NCBI GenBank assembly: GCA_014529385.2
Contig: CM043969.1
Location: 36,345,446-36,406,945, forward strand
Length of the DNA: 61,500 nucleotides
From: Adiantum capillus-veneris
Lineage: Eukaryota; Streptophyta; Polypodiopsida; Polypodiales; Pteridaceae
Direction of reading: 5' to 3'
A program made the translations under genes and the position numbers. The first letter of the stretch is position 1. Every line of letters begins with the position of its first letter. The notes beneath the pieces were generated by a model. That model was not told the DNA's origin, searched no databases, and worked only from the letters and a program-made list of their open reading frames with translations. Below, piece after piece: positions 9,433 to 21,122 of this stretch.

Positions 9433-11514
9433 TTACTCTTGGGAAGCATTGTAAGCATTGACAAGGTTTAGGTTATCCTTTAATTGTATGCCTTCCATCC
9501 ATCTAGCATCTTCAAAAGGATAATTCTTAAACTTAATAAGATATCTTCGGATAGTCTTACCACCTCTTAGTACCTTGTCTTCATGTCCGAGAATGAACTC
9601 GGGCTGCAGCACCTCTTCTTGGTCCTCGATCTCCGATGGGTCTTCAATAGTTGGTTCTTGAGGTGCCTCTCCTTTGTAAGGCTTTAATAGGCTCACATGA
9701 AAAGCATTGTGTATGAGCCAATGATTGGGAAACTTGAGTTGATAGGCCATCTCATTGATTGGCCTAAGAATCTGAAAGGGACCATAGTACCTTTTTGCTA
9801 GTTTAGCATAGTACTTTTGGTGACCCGTAGGATTCTTGCCCGTTGTGTGACTTAATCGAGCCTTGGGAAACTTTAACAAGACCCAATCGTTTTCTTTAAA
9901 GGCTTGGGCTCTTCTGTGCTTGTCAGCAACAGCCTTTTGCCTTTGTTGTGAGATAGAGATAGCATCCTTAATCTTTTGGAAAGATTCTTGTAGGTCTCGG
10001 CTATACTCATCTGCAGCGAATATCTTCCCATGTACCTTAAGTAGAAAGGGACTTTTTGATCTTCCCTCAATTACCTCGAAAGGTGCTTTTCGTGTGGAAG
10101 TATGTACAGTGTTATTGTAAGCATACTCCACTAAGGGTAAGTACTTCTCCCATTGGGATCTTTGATCTACTTCCGTTACATAGGCTTTTAGTAGATCGAG
10201 AATTGTTAGGTTAGCTATTTCACTTTGGCCATCCGTTTGTGGATGATAGGCCGAAGAGAAATTTAGCCTTGTCCCTAAATTCTCAAAGAGACCCTTCCAG
10301 AAATTACTGGTCATTCTAGGATCTCTATCCGACACTATGGACATTGGCAAGCCATGGTATTTGAAAATTTGTGAAATGAAGAGGGTTGCCATTTGATGGG
10401 CTTTGATAGTCTTTTTGACAGGTATAAAATGAGCTTGTTTACTGAACCTCTCTACTATCGTCCATATTCTCGTATTCCCATGGATAGACTTAGGCAATCC
10501 AAAGATAAAATCCATGGATATGCTCTCCCATGGTGAATTAGGGATTGGCAAGGGTTGAAGCAATCTAGGTTGCTTCCCTCTATCAAATTTTGTCTTTTGA
10601 CATACCACACATTTGGAAACATACTCTTGTATGTTCACTTTCATGGTAGGCCAATAGAAATATGTTTCAATTCCCTTTAAGGTAGACTGAATCCCTCTAT
10701 GCCCCGCATACGGGGGAGCATGAGATTCATACATTACTTTCTCACGCAGGAAGTTAGTAACGCATAGTCTATTGCCATAGAGAAGATAACCATCTTGTAA
10801 AGTAAATGGTTCCTCTTTCTTCCCTAATGTAAGGGCTGAAATTACATCTCTAAAATCGGGATCAATAGCATACTCATCTATCATTGAAGATAGATCATTG
10901 TGAGTTGCTATGGAAACCGCATTCACTCTCGTCCATCTTGAGAGTGCATCGGCTACTTGATTATGCTTGCGAGCAATGTGAGCAATATGAAAATGAAATT
11001 GCGAAAGGAAATTTGCCCACCTCATTTGTTTGTCGGAGAGCTTGGTCTGCGTCATGAAGTACTTAAGACTTTTGTGATCCGTTCGCAGAATGAAAGGAGT
11101 CCCCAATAAATAGTGCTTCCATGAGTCTAAGGCATGTAGAACTGCAAGGAGTTCTTTTTCGTATATGCCTAGAGCTTGCTCAACAGGGTCGAGCCTTCGG
11201 CTCTCATAGCCTATGGCTTGCCCTTCTTGGAGCAAAACAGCTCCAAGGAAATCACCACAAGCATCACATTGGACCTCAAATGGTGTTGAGAGATGCGGTA
11301 GTGTAAGCACAGGTTGAGAGATAAGCTTTTCTTTAAGCTTTTCAAAAGCATTGTTCTCCTTAGCAGACCATGTATACCTAATGCTTTTCTTTGTTAGGTC
11401 ATGTAATGGTCCCGCAATTTGTGAGAACTTTTCTATGAAGCGTCTATAGTATGCGCACATACCTATAAAGCTTCTTAGTTCATGAAGATTCCTTGGTTTA
11501 GGCCATCCTTTTAT
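9433..11514 (-). CDS. Chromovirus 1 pol, second part: RNase H, integrase, chromodomain
   Basis: The frame continues from the insertion breakpoint; the 675 residues counted from 11460 form the clean block. RNase H residues are D66 (QCDACGD), E103 region, D128 (RTDHKSL) and D171 (ADALSRW). The integrase zinc finger has H247, H254, C284 and C287. The catalytic core has D317 (SMDFIFGLP), D378 (VSDRDPRMTSNFW) and E414 (DGQSE). A chromodomain near residues 630-670 (VLRGGKTIRRYLIKFKNYP) places it among chromoviruses, whose integrases use this domain to choose chromatin targets. No stop is seen in this part. The bases at 11506-11514 are the left copy of the target duplication made by the Mutator-like element. 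Confidence 0.93.
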   Translation of the reverse strand: MKGWPKPRNLHELRSFIGMCAYYRRFIEKFSQIAGPLHDLTKKSIRYTWSAKENNAFEKLKEKLISQPVLTLPHLSTPFEVQCDACGDFLGAVLLQEGQAIGYESRRLDPVEQALGIYEKELLAVLHALDSWKHYLLGTPFILRTDHKSLKYFMTQTKLSDKQMRWANFLSQFHFHIAHIARKHNQVADALSRWTRVNAVSIATHNDLSSMIDEYAIDPDFRDVISALTLGKKEEPFTLQDGYLLYGNRLCVTNFLREKVMYESHAPPYAGHRGIQSTLKGIETYFYWPTMKVNIQEYVSKCVVCQKTKFDRGKQPRLLQPLPIPNSPWESISMDFIFGLPKSIHGNTRIWTIVERFSKQAHFIPVKKTIKAHQMATLFISQIFKYHGLPMSIVSDRDPRMTSNFWKGLFENLGTRLNFSSAYHPQTDGQSEIANLTILDLLKAYVTEVDQRSQWEKYLPLVEYAYNNTVHTSTRKAPFEVIEGRSKSPFLLKVHGKIFAADEYSRDLQESFQKIKDAISISQQRQKAVADKHRRAQAFKENDWVLLKFPKARLSHTTGKNPTGHQKYYAKLAKRYYGPFQILRPINEMAYQLKFPNHWLIHNAFHVSLLKPYKGEAPQEPTIEDPSEIEDQEEVLQPEFILGHEDKVLRGGKTIRRYLIKFKNYPFEDARWMEGIQLKDNLNLVNAYNASQE

Positions 11515-11536
11515 GGGTTAATTTTATTTGCGAGTT
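11515..11536 (+). repeat. Left terminal inverted repeat of the MULE
   Basis: 22 bases aligned without gaps to the reverse complement of 35902-35923. Sites 1-3 (GGG) and 12-22 (ATTTGCGAGTT) match; most of the middle has drifted. Short, poor inverted repeats occur in some Mutator-like families. Confidence 0.6.
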
Positions 11537-11753
11537 AATCAATTCGTGTGTTTTTGCTACAGGTGACGATTTTTCGAGTTTATAGAAGCATGGATTCCAC
11601 TCATATGTATGCTCTCTAAGGTGGCGTTGTGGTATGTTAAATAAGTACCGAGGGAAAGAGAGAGAAGAAGGATTAGACGGAGAGAGAAAAACATACTTGT
11701 GAAATAGAGATAGGATCGGGGTGTGAGAGTACCGACAACGAGAGCGAGCGAGA

Positions 11754-11754
11754 G

Positions 11755-11846
<92 letters not shown>
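11754..11846. repeat. (GA)n microsatellite
   Basis: More than 40 near-perfect GA dinucleotides. Confidence 0.95.
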
Positions 11847-12508
<662 letters not shown>

Positions 12509-12556
12509 CCTATTCATATGCGTGTGAAAAGGTTCCAAAGCCGGGTCCACAAATAA

Positions 12557-12741
12557 TGTTTTCCGAGCCCTTAGAGAGGCAGTTTGTGGTGGTTACTCAT
12601 TGCACTATTATATGCCTATAGTATTCATAGAAGAATAATAATCATAGTGTTTCCCGAGCCCTTAGAGAGGCAGTTAGTGCTGTCTACTCATTGCACTTTT
12701 AGATGCTTATAAATCTTATAGGGGAATAATAATCGTAGTGA
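12557..12741. repeat. 92-bp tandem duplication
   Basis: Two copies of a unit starting 'ttccgagcccttagagaggcagtt' and including 'tactcattgcact'. A smaller repeat around 'catgcatattttattgcac' follows at about 12741-12850. Confidence 0.8.
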
Positions 12742-13044
12742 CAAATCATGCATATTTTATTGCACACCCCACTTTAAAAGTTAGTGGTGGAGTAGTAGAC
12801 GATTATAATATTCATATTGACATATCATGCATATATTATTGCACGTTCCAATTTAGCTGTTAGCATATGCTGCGTGGGACCCCTCATGTCACTAACACAT
12901 GCCACTCTTCCATCACTATCAATGCTTTTTGAGAGCATGGTGCTTTAGCCTATATAAATGTTACAAGGCAAGCACCATATGCTGCACAAGTGAATCCGAG
13001 GTGCTAATCAAGAGATATTTTTTCATTTTCCCTGTACTTATACA

Positions 13045-13401
13045 ATGCCTATAGGATATGCTAGTACTGGTAATGAGGTAGTTGCAAAAATCCATGAAGA
13101 GCTTCACAAACTCCCCCCCAACGCACCCCTTGAAGAAAAGAAGACGTTTACACAAAGAGAGCGTGACACAAACAAGGCGATCAGGATGTTCAACCACCTT
13201 AATCGCGCTCGCAACACCGGAGACCAGGAACTCAATGATTGATTTTAGACAATGCGAGAAGCTCTGGGCAAGTGGGAGACATGGGGGTACATAGATAGCT
13301 CTCGAAGGGCCGCTTTACAAGCGGAGATTGACCATTTGCTTGTCTACAAACGCACAATCAACCTGGTCGACATCTCTGGCTCTAATGTGGTAGAAGATTG
13401 A
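13045..13401 (+). pseudogene. Small helical protein of unknown function, two internal stops
   Basis: From an ATG at 13045 the frame encodes about 65 charged, helix-prone residues (NEVVAKIHEELHKL, RERDTNKAIRMFNHLNRAR), then TGA (13240-13242) and TAG (13246-13248). In the same frame it continues for 50 more residues of similar character (MREALGKWETWGYIDSSRRA, ending SNVVED) to a TGA at 13399-13401. The frame agreement across the two stops suggests one gene of about 118 codons that has decayed, or a tiny region removed by splicing. It lies inside the MULE near its left end. I recognise no family. Confidence 0.45.
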
Positions 13402-14040
13402 GGCAAGATTTAAATAATTATGCACTAAATAATATAGTTAAATAAATATGCACTAGCACATGATAAATTGTACTAGTGTGATGCAAGTTGTACTGTGTGT
13501 GTGTGTGTGTGCAGGTTTGATTCCCTACGTAATCATGTAAACAACCTATTTTAATTATATGATTCTTATTTTAACTATATGATGGTGTTCCACTCTTCAG
13601 TGCCTTGGCGAGAATAATTCATATGTCTCTGTCTGACTTATTATTATTGAAGTAGCTGTGATACTTTTAATCATCCTGGTCTACTAACACATCTTCAAGA
13701 TCTGTCATAATTTAGGGTATTGTTGATATCTTGTAGCTAAACTGAACCGTAAAATGTAACTACAAGCTGTTTGAAAGCCAAAAATGTAAAGAAAATCTAT
13801 GTGAGTTTTTTATATAATGCAAGAAAAAGATGAGCATGTCTTTAGTATTTACCCTACTTTTAGTAGAATATACTTTCCTGTCCATGTAGGTGTTGTTGCA
13901 AACAAGGATGAATGCCTAATAAGCCAATTTGAAACTAGGAATCTAAAAAATATTGATGGTTGTACTTGTTTGGGCGAAGACCTCAAAGTAATGAAACACG
14001 CATAGACTCTTGCATATAAAATAGTAATTAAGAACACTTT
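13402..14040. other. AT-rich spacer, no gene seen
   Basis: Contains a short TG run at about 13493-13514. The frames present are short and compositionally unremarkable. Confidence 0.5.
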
Positions 14041-14170
14041 ACTGAGTTGAAGAACTGCATACGTACATAAACACACACGTATAAATAACTATATATATTG
14101 TATAAAAAAGTACTTAAAAACACTTTACCGAGTTGAAGATCTCCTTACGTACATAAACACACACATATAA
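14041..14170. repeat. Short tandem duplication
   Basis: Two copies of a unit with 'actttac(t/c)gagttgaaga' and 'acgtacataaacacacac' at about 14037-14088 and 14114-14168. Confidence 0.8.
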
Positions 14171-14254
14171 ATAAATAAATAAAAAGATATTATATATATA
14201 ATATAAATATTATATATAAAACTATATATATTCTTAGATCGACAGTGTAAAGAA

Positions 14255-14700
14255 ATACTGACAAGCAAATGAAATTTTGACAGCATAACAACGTGAAAAA
14301 TAAAAATAAAACCATTCCATACTTGCTTCTGTGAAAGCTTGCCTAACTTTTGTTAAGCTTTCCTATTCTATACTTGCTTCCGTGAAGCTTGCCTAACTTT
14401 TGTGTATACATGAAACCATGATTATGTTTCTAAACATGAACAAAAAGCATGATTATATTCACAAGCAATCAAAATTTCGACAGCATAACGGCACGAAAAT
14501 ACAAACAAAAAAATTTTCCATTCCATACTTGCTTCCGTGAAGCTTGACTAACTTTTTTGTATACGTGAAATCATGATTATGTTTTTAAACATGAACAAAA
14601 AGCATGATGATATTGATAAGAAATCAAAATTTCGGTAACATAACGGTATGAAAATTCAAACTAAAAAAATTCCCATTCCATACTTGCTTCCGTGCAGCAG
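14255..14700. repeat. Three-copy repeat downstream of the methyltransferase gene
   Basis: Three units carry 'aaattt(t/c)g(a/g)(c/t)a(g/a)cataac(a/g)' followed by 'ccattccatacttgcttc'. They begin near 14270, 14472 and 14625. The same opening motif recurs twice just upstream of the gene start (29040 and 29598), so related sequence brackets the gene. Confidence 0.8.
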
Positions 14701-14959
14701 CGAATGCTCACGGGAAGAAGAAATTACATAAGCAAAAAAGCATATGTTGGTATATTACTTTGGTAAATCCAAAGCTCTCAACAAACTTCTATCTAGTATA
14801 ATAAATATGAAATCATGGCTGAATTGATAAGGACGATCAACACCAACAACATGTCTTCAGTAATACCAAAAAAGTAGCACCCAAACACCATGGTCACACG
14901 TCGTTCCATAAAAATCACAAACTAGAAAAAATGATAGATAATACCAATGTTGATGTCAA

Positions 14960-15980
14960 TCAAGGGTAATGTGATCCGGGATCATATTGTTGCCAATCAG
15001 TCTCCTCATCGCTATCTGCATCAACTGCTGAAATAGCACGTACACATGGAGCCTTGAAGCGTGAAAGATGTTGATGGAAGACCTCTGGAATATCACTATC
15101 TATGCAGAGACAGTGTCTAGACAACTCAACGCAAACATTGCCCAAGCCACCACATCCAGAAAACATATCAACAATGTAGATGTGCTCCGCAGTAAATGTC
15201 TGCACAAGCCAGCTAAAAAAAGCAAAAAATATGCGTATTTTTACTTTATGTAACATAGTCCAATAACGCATAGTAGGAAGCATATATTCTTACCGAAAGA
15301 AGTCAAGGCTACGCTCGACGGCACCTCTAAGAGCGTGTCCTCCAATGTACTCTCCGTCGATGCGCTCCACCAGTATTCCGGACTTGGCATCGAAAGAGTT
15401 GTTGTCCACTCTCTCTCCATCTCGTCGATCGTAGATAGGACGTTGACCCTTACGATAAAACAATCCTAGCAATAGTGTTTCCACCTACAAATTACAACTA
15501 GAATGTGATCTAATTGAAGAAAACTACAAGCATGCTTTTCAATCAACAAATAAATTTATTTACTCTCTCAATCTCAATGGTCTTTCGCACATAACCATCG
15601 GGGATCAAAATAAGGATGGTGTGCATCATTTTGAATCCCATTTCGATGGCATGGCTAGACACAATGCCAAAGTGATCAGTGGAGCTTAGGGTGATGTACC
15701 ACCCATTGTCTGCCACATACTTTGAAGCTATTACGGCCACTTTCTTACTTAATTTTTGAGAGAATTGATTCCATGGAGGGACCTGCATAATACGCATTGT
15801 TAATTTCATTAAAGTTCCAAAACTATCATAGACTGTCCATTGTGGTTTTGAAGGATGCATACCTTGTTCTCTGAAAATTTTTCAACTTTAAAGTTTGTTG
15901 GAAAATCCGCAAACAAAAGAGAGGCCACTTCATTGCTTTTTTCCCCATCAACATGGGCTGAATGAAGAAAATCCAAGATC
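14960..15980 (-). other. Class-beta DNA amino-methyltransferase domain (last four exons)
   Basis: Motif order is that of class beta. First comes a motif IV-like block (LLFADFPTNF, then VPPWNQF about 12 residues on), then strands and helices (GWYITLSSTDHFGIV, AIEMGFKMMHTILI). A target-recognition-like stretch follows, then a motif X-like helix (LRGAVERSLDFFRWLV). Last is motif I (IVDMFSGCGGLG, F-x-G-x-G) with a following acidic residue on the next strand (CLCIDSDI). Motif I binds S-adenosylmethionine; motif IV normally reads D/N/S-P-P-Y/W/F and stacks the flipped base. Here it reads A-D-F-P, so the first proline and the aromatic are changed, with PPW nearby. C-5 cytosine methyltransferases have motif I at the N-terminal end of the domain and a PC motif, so they do not fit. 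Confidence 0.78.
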
Positions 15981-16300
15981 CTGCATATGATCAAATAAAT
16001 GTATTTCAAACATTCACAACACACACCACACATAGTTAGTCTTTCTTTTCACATGTGTTTACCATTTCTCATCATCAAGAGAAATTTTGTAAACATCTAG
16101 CATGTTCCCAATAACGTTCACATCACAATCTATGGAAGGCACTGCATAATTAGAAAATAAAATATTTCATCAAGAATTGTTGAGTAGAAAGAAAGTGACA
16201 GCTAGATATCTATACAAGCAAGTTTACCTGTGGAGTCTTTAGCACCTTTTTGGTTCTTTTTAGGAGACTTCTTGGGCTTCTTGGATCTAACAAAATCCAA

Positions 16301-16303
16301 TCA
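16301..16303 (-). other. In-frame TGA in exon 9 of the methyltransferase gene
   Basis: The exon 9 frame entered from exon 8 reads EHVLERNKNG ... ISSIKK, then TGA, then continues LDFVRSKKPKKSPKKNQKGA into the next donor. It lies in a lysine-rich linker between the middle region and the methyltransferase. All other exons are open. Confidence 0.8.
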
Positions 16304-18195
16304 TTTCTTTATAGAGGAGATTGTACTATTGTTTACTCTTTTCGAAGAGGTGGCTTTCTTGGAAGCTGAGCCAATCTCCTCAATACCATTTTTATTTCTT
16401 TCAAGAACGTGCTCTAAAGCAAACAAAAATATATTTCTCACAAACATAATCTAAATAGTATGAGCACTTTAACAATTTTGTAGTGTTTATAAATGCCAAA
16501 AATAACCTTTATATAAGTTCCCTTCATCACATGGGTAGGTGCCTCGAGTGTAATCTAGCCACCAAGGGCAATCCTCAATTTCCCAAGCAATCAAACCATA
16601 ATCTCTCATCCATAGTGGATACATACACTCCTCACAAGAGAGGTCCCTCCAACTTTCAACAACAATTGGCAACTTCTCCAACAAAGTTTGATCGTAAAGC
16701 TGAATTAGCTATCTACATAAAATGCAGTTAACTTTATTTGAGCTCCTTTCCTAAGTGACTTATTTATTATACAAACTCTAAGTAAAAAGTAGAATAACAA
16801 CCATAAAGATATTAATTGTATTACCTGAATAATACTTTCCTTGAAGATTCCATAAGCTCTGGAATTTTTTCATCCAACTCTTTTGTGTTGAGCTTACTCC
16901 AAAGCTCCACAAAATCTTTATCAATGTGGTCCCTCAATTGGTGATGAAACCATGCTTCAAAGCCCTCCGGCATTTCTTCAATCATTTTTCCTTTGATCCT
17001 CAAGCATTGCTTCAAGATAATTCCCCAATACCACTCTTTACGCAAGTACATTCTAAATTTCATTGCACTAATATAACGCTCAGAAGTAACATCATCTACA
17101 CGGCAATGCATCAAAGAGTGCAATATTTCCTTTTTCCTATAGAGCAAACAATAAACAAACCATAAATGCATTGATTCATTTGATGATTTCATGTGTATTT
17201 TTTATCCAAAAATTATTACCTCTCTGGTGATATTTTAGAAGTTGCCAAAGAGTGGACTTTGTCTCTTGTAAGGCCCACTTGATCCTTTTCTCTTATCCAA
17301 TTGAAGTTAAATAATAAAGAGAAGAACCCTTGGCCATTTGCGGGGTTGGCAATGGCCAACATCTATGTTACATTAGCACGAGATCAAATCAAATCAATTC
17401 TTCAATCAAATATATCAAATTCAAGTGACATGTCAACTTACAATTTTGTAGAAATTCAAACATAAACAGGGAGAAGAGAAAGTGTTTACCTTATAAGCTC
17501 TTTCTTTGAATATTTTTTCTACTCTTCCTGGAGCAACCATTTCCTTTTCTGGCAGTGAAATCGAGGGATCATTGATCTCTTGCATCTCTTTGATAAGAGA
17601 CAAGTCAAAGTCTTCCTTTTGTAGAGCAAATGAAAAAAAAAAGTAAGATTTTACAAAATAATGTCAAGCTTTAGAAATTACATAAAAAGTGTACTTTAAG
17701 GCAAAAAAATATACCTTCCATATGAGCATTGCTAATAAAAGAGCAGGAGCGTTGTACCAACTCCCTTTAGATGCATTCTTCTCACAAGCAAGCTCTACCT
17801 CTATCCATCTAATCCAATCTTGCGGAAAGTCTTTCATTAAAGAATCTTTGCTTGCCACAGCCAGTTTTTGGAACAAGAAGATCTCCTGCCCAAAGTTTGT
17901 GCTCACAGTGGTTCTACCAATCCTAAACCACAATATCTTAAATTAAATGGCAGTAGAATGACATCGATAAAGTAATAGCAATAACGTTCAAAACAACAAA
18001 TGTGCTTACTCATTTTGAGAGCGCAAAGCTAGCATAAGCTCCCCCTCTGCACTTCTATCAACAAAGACAAATTGACATTTCACAGAACAATGTCTCCACT
18101 TTATCATTGAAAATTCTACAACAACAAAAAAGAAAATTAGAAAGCATAGAGTAATACAAGTCAACTTTACATTAAACAAAAAAGAAATCACTTAC

Positions 18196-18641
18196 GTGTT
18201 TTTAGTAAGCGCATCCAAGTTTTCAAACGGTGATTACCATCCCAAACGATAAATGTTTTTCCCCTTAAGTCTTCCCACTCAAGGGGAAGGGAATTATCAA
18301 AATCATCGCTTATTTCTCGCCAAATAGGCCCCCATTCATCTTTGTCTAAGTCGGAAACACAATGTTGATCATGGCCTGGCTTCTTAAATGGCACAAGAAA
18401 TGGAGCTCCAAGCACACTGTATCCAGACATCTCAAACCTTTTCACCAAGCCCTCAGTGCTTGGACCAACCGCTCTAATGGCTTCATTTTCCATCAATCTA
18501 CAAAGAGGAATTTGAGGAGGTTCCCCACCTCTCTTTACAATAAAACCCTCTACAATCTCCTCTAATATTCGACCATGAACATCCTTTCCAAATAGTGTTG
18601 GATGATCGGGAGGTTTAGCAACAATTGTTGTTGCTTCAGAC
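18196..18641 (-). other. ParB/sulfiredoxin-like domain (3' part of exon 2)
   Basis: The order of landmarks is that of the ParB N-terminal fold. A strand and loop read IPLCRLMENEAIRAVGPST (compare the ParB 'ipl..i.pn..R' box), then an LVKRFEMSGYSVLGAPFLV helix-strand, and a closing FIVWDGNHRLKTW, which is the 'DGnHRl.A' phosphate-binding motif of ParB and sulfiredoxin relatives. In prokaryotic phages and mobile elements this domain is often joined to a DNA methylase and may bind or hydrolyse nucleotides. Here its nucleotide ligand and activity are unknown. Confidence 0.72.
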
Positions 18642-18645
18642 ACGC

Positions 18646-20668
18646 TGTCGAGAAATTTGCAGTCTTGCCACGAAAGCACCGGGCTTATGGTTGTGAGAGT
18701 TTGTGAGAGAACTCAACAAAAACTATATGAAGGAGTTAAACCATAGATTCCATGAAGACTAGGGTTTGGAAAGAAGTGCAATCAAAGAAGACTCACTCTT
18801 TCTCTCTTGCATTCACACACACAAAGAAAGAACGCAAAAGAAAATGTCAAAACAATACGAAGATGAAAACATCAAGGCTATGGTCATATCGTATCATGGG
18901 TAATATGAAAGGGTTAATGGATGAGTTAATGGCATTCAATCTTGACTGACCAAACAGGCTACGAATTGTTCTTTGGAATTGTAGTTTTGTGCTTACCATG
19001 ATATATATATTTTGTCTAGTGATTGGGATTAATTGTGTGGACAAATCCTCTTGGTTCATAGCAAGATAACTACGCTTACATCAAAAGAAAAATTATAGTC
19101 TATGAGAGGTAGTATGATGGGATCCGGTGATAGAAGTATTTCATTGAGTCTTTCTGGGCCAAAGAGAAACACTATACGTTGTTGAAAGTGTATTTTACGG
19201 CTAATCCATACGTTAATTCTAATAGATCGTACAGAGTGAAAGCGATAGAAATTATCATCATGTGGGTTATTCATCTAGGTTAGTATGTGAGAAATGTAGA
19301 TATGAGAGAAGTGAAGAGATGAGAATTTTCCCTCCCAAGCCCTATTCTTGCCCGTAGACAATAAGGATACTGCGGGGAGAGATGTACCTGTAGCAAAGAG
19401 AACCTAAAATTTGTAGAGAGGATGAATTACTAAGAGTGAGAGAGATAGATTTGGTTAAGGAGATAATATTAGATATATATATATATATATATATGTTGGA
19501 TTAGAGATGAAAAAGAAAAAAACAAGAAATCAAGAAAACATCAATGTAGAACACATCTTACTTGACAAACACTTTGGCACCATTATTGATGGAGAGAGAA
19601 GAAGAGTGGATAATTCCACTTTGATTGATACACCAAGTGCAAGACCTTCTTTGTTTAGAGTTGATCTTCCAAGGTTAGCTTGTTGCAAGAATGGCTAGTC
19701 TCCCTCTAGGAGAAAGTGTAGGCTTGGGTTTATGTTAATGGCTAAGTACAATTAGGCATTACTACTCACTCCCTCGAGAATTCCTCTCATCAATGGCTTG
19801 AATGCTTGAGTTCCTTTCAAGGAAGAAGAGGTCCCCTTTTATATGTGAAGGGAACCCCCAAGGCTTTACACAAGAAGAGAGGAGCCAGTGTGAACATGAA
19901 TTGGAAAAGTTGGAAATGAGCTGCCCCTGCATGATGTGGGCAGACTGGGGTCCAGTATTTTGATCATATCTCCTCAACCGTGGCTCCAAATAAAAAAGTA
20001 AAAATATGGGCAAAAACTTCATCTCATTAGGTACGATTTTCATTTTAAAATCGTTTTCCAATTCGGATTGGAACCTTGTGTAAAAAATTCATCAAAATAG
20101 GGTCCATTTATGGCAGCAAAATTCTTCATGTGGTCTCCTTAGCCTAGACTTTCCTTTAATTCCAAAGGACACCTCATGCCATATGAAAGCATGACATTGC
20201 TCCTTGACAAAGTTTTGTAATCATGCTTGCAATAATGCATTAAAATAACTGTATCTTTGAAATCATGCCACATAGTGTCCCACTAGGATTTGATTCTCTC
20301 CTAGTAGCTATTTAAAAAGAAATATAAGAAAAGTATAAAAAATACATAGAATATATATATATTGGAGTTTACCCTAGATATAGGATCTAGCTAGGGTGTG
20401 AGATGATAATGAAATAGTAGAAATAAAGAATCAATTCTTTTTGCCCCAAGTCAAAGAGGTGGAGCTATTGATGCTTTTCCCATAGTATTTTCTGATGGTA
20501 AAGTAAGGATAGGTTACCCTTGAGAAAAATAATAGGATGAGATAGAAGGCTTATTATTATACTTGAATATGCATATGTACACTATAGGAAATATAATTAT
20601 GTATCTAAAAAAATACAAGATAGATCTTGTAGCATGTGTTCCCACTATGTACGTGTCACAGCACGACA
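18646..20668 (-). repeat. Left (3') LTR of gypsy 2
   Basis: Aligned by a constant offset of 7973 to 26619-28641. I see five substitutions before 19000, none between 19000 and 20030, and about eighteen between 20030 and 20668. A (TA)n run lies at about 19472-19494. The short frames inside are duplicated in both LTRs and are not genes. Confidence 0.95.
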
Positions 20669-20726
20669 TCCACCCCCTCTAAACCTGCACATCCTCCGGT
20701 ATGTGCCACATTGTCTCTTTGTAAGA

Positions 20727-21107
20727 TTAGACCTCTTGTACATCTTCCTTGTCTTCTTCTTCACTGGATGATTCCAGAGCTTCATGTTCACTTTGATCTT
20801 CACCTGTGTTTTTCTCTTCTTCCTCATCAATATCTTCTAGATCATTGTCTCCTCTTCTCTTAAACATTTTAATCCTTTTTCCTGCAATGGGAATCTTTAC
20901 TTCTGTACCATCTAGTTCAAACAAGCTGTAAGTAGCATTTTCATGCACATGCTTTACAACATACGGTCCAAACCATCTTTTTGAGAACTTACGCATGACT
21001 GTGTGCTGGTTATCAAGGCTACTATCATACACTAAAACCCAGTCACCTTTGCCAATTGCTTTGCTCCTGAGTCGATGTCGCTTATCAAAATAGTCCTTGT
21101 TTTTCAA
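20727..21107 (-). CDS. Gypsy 2 integrase C-terminal GPY/F-like tail
   Basis: 126 residues. DYFDKRHRLRSK, GDWVLVYDS and RWFGPYVVKHV match the GPY/F module that ends many gypsy integrases, followed by a long Glu/Asp/Ser-rich acidic tail. It is separated from the integrase core (21123-21893) by a stop, so this copy is broken. No chromodomain is seen. Confidence 0.8.
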   Translation of the reverse strand: MKNKDYFDKRHRLRSKAIGKGDWVLVYDSSLDNQHTVMRKFSKRWFGPYVVKHVHENATYSLFELDGTEVKIPIAGKRIKMFKRRGDNDLEDIDEEEEKNTGEDQSEHEALESSSEEEDKEDVQEV

Positions 21108-21122
21108 CCTTGCATTTTTGAG

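Noticed and set aside
14960-15283. C-5 cytosine methyltransferase by its FSGCGGLG motif
   Set aside because: Motif I is at the C-terminal end of the domain and no PC or ENV motif precedes it; the order is class beta.
18752-20061. Short frames inside the gypsy 2 LTRs
   Set aside because: Identical frames occur in both LTRs simply because the LTRs are duplicates; none has a recognisable domain.
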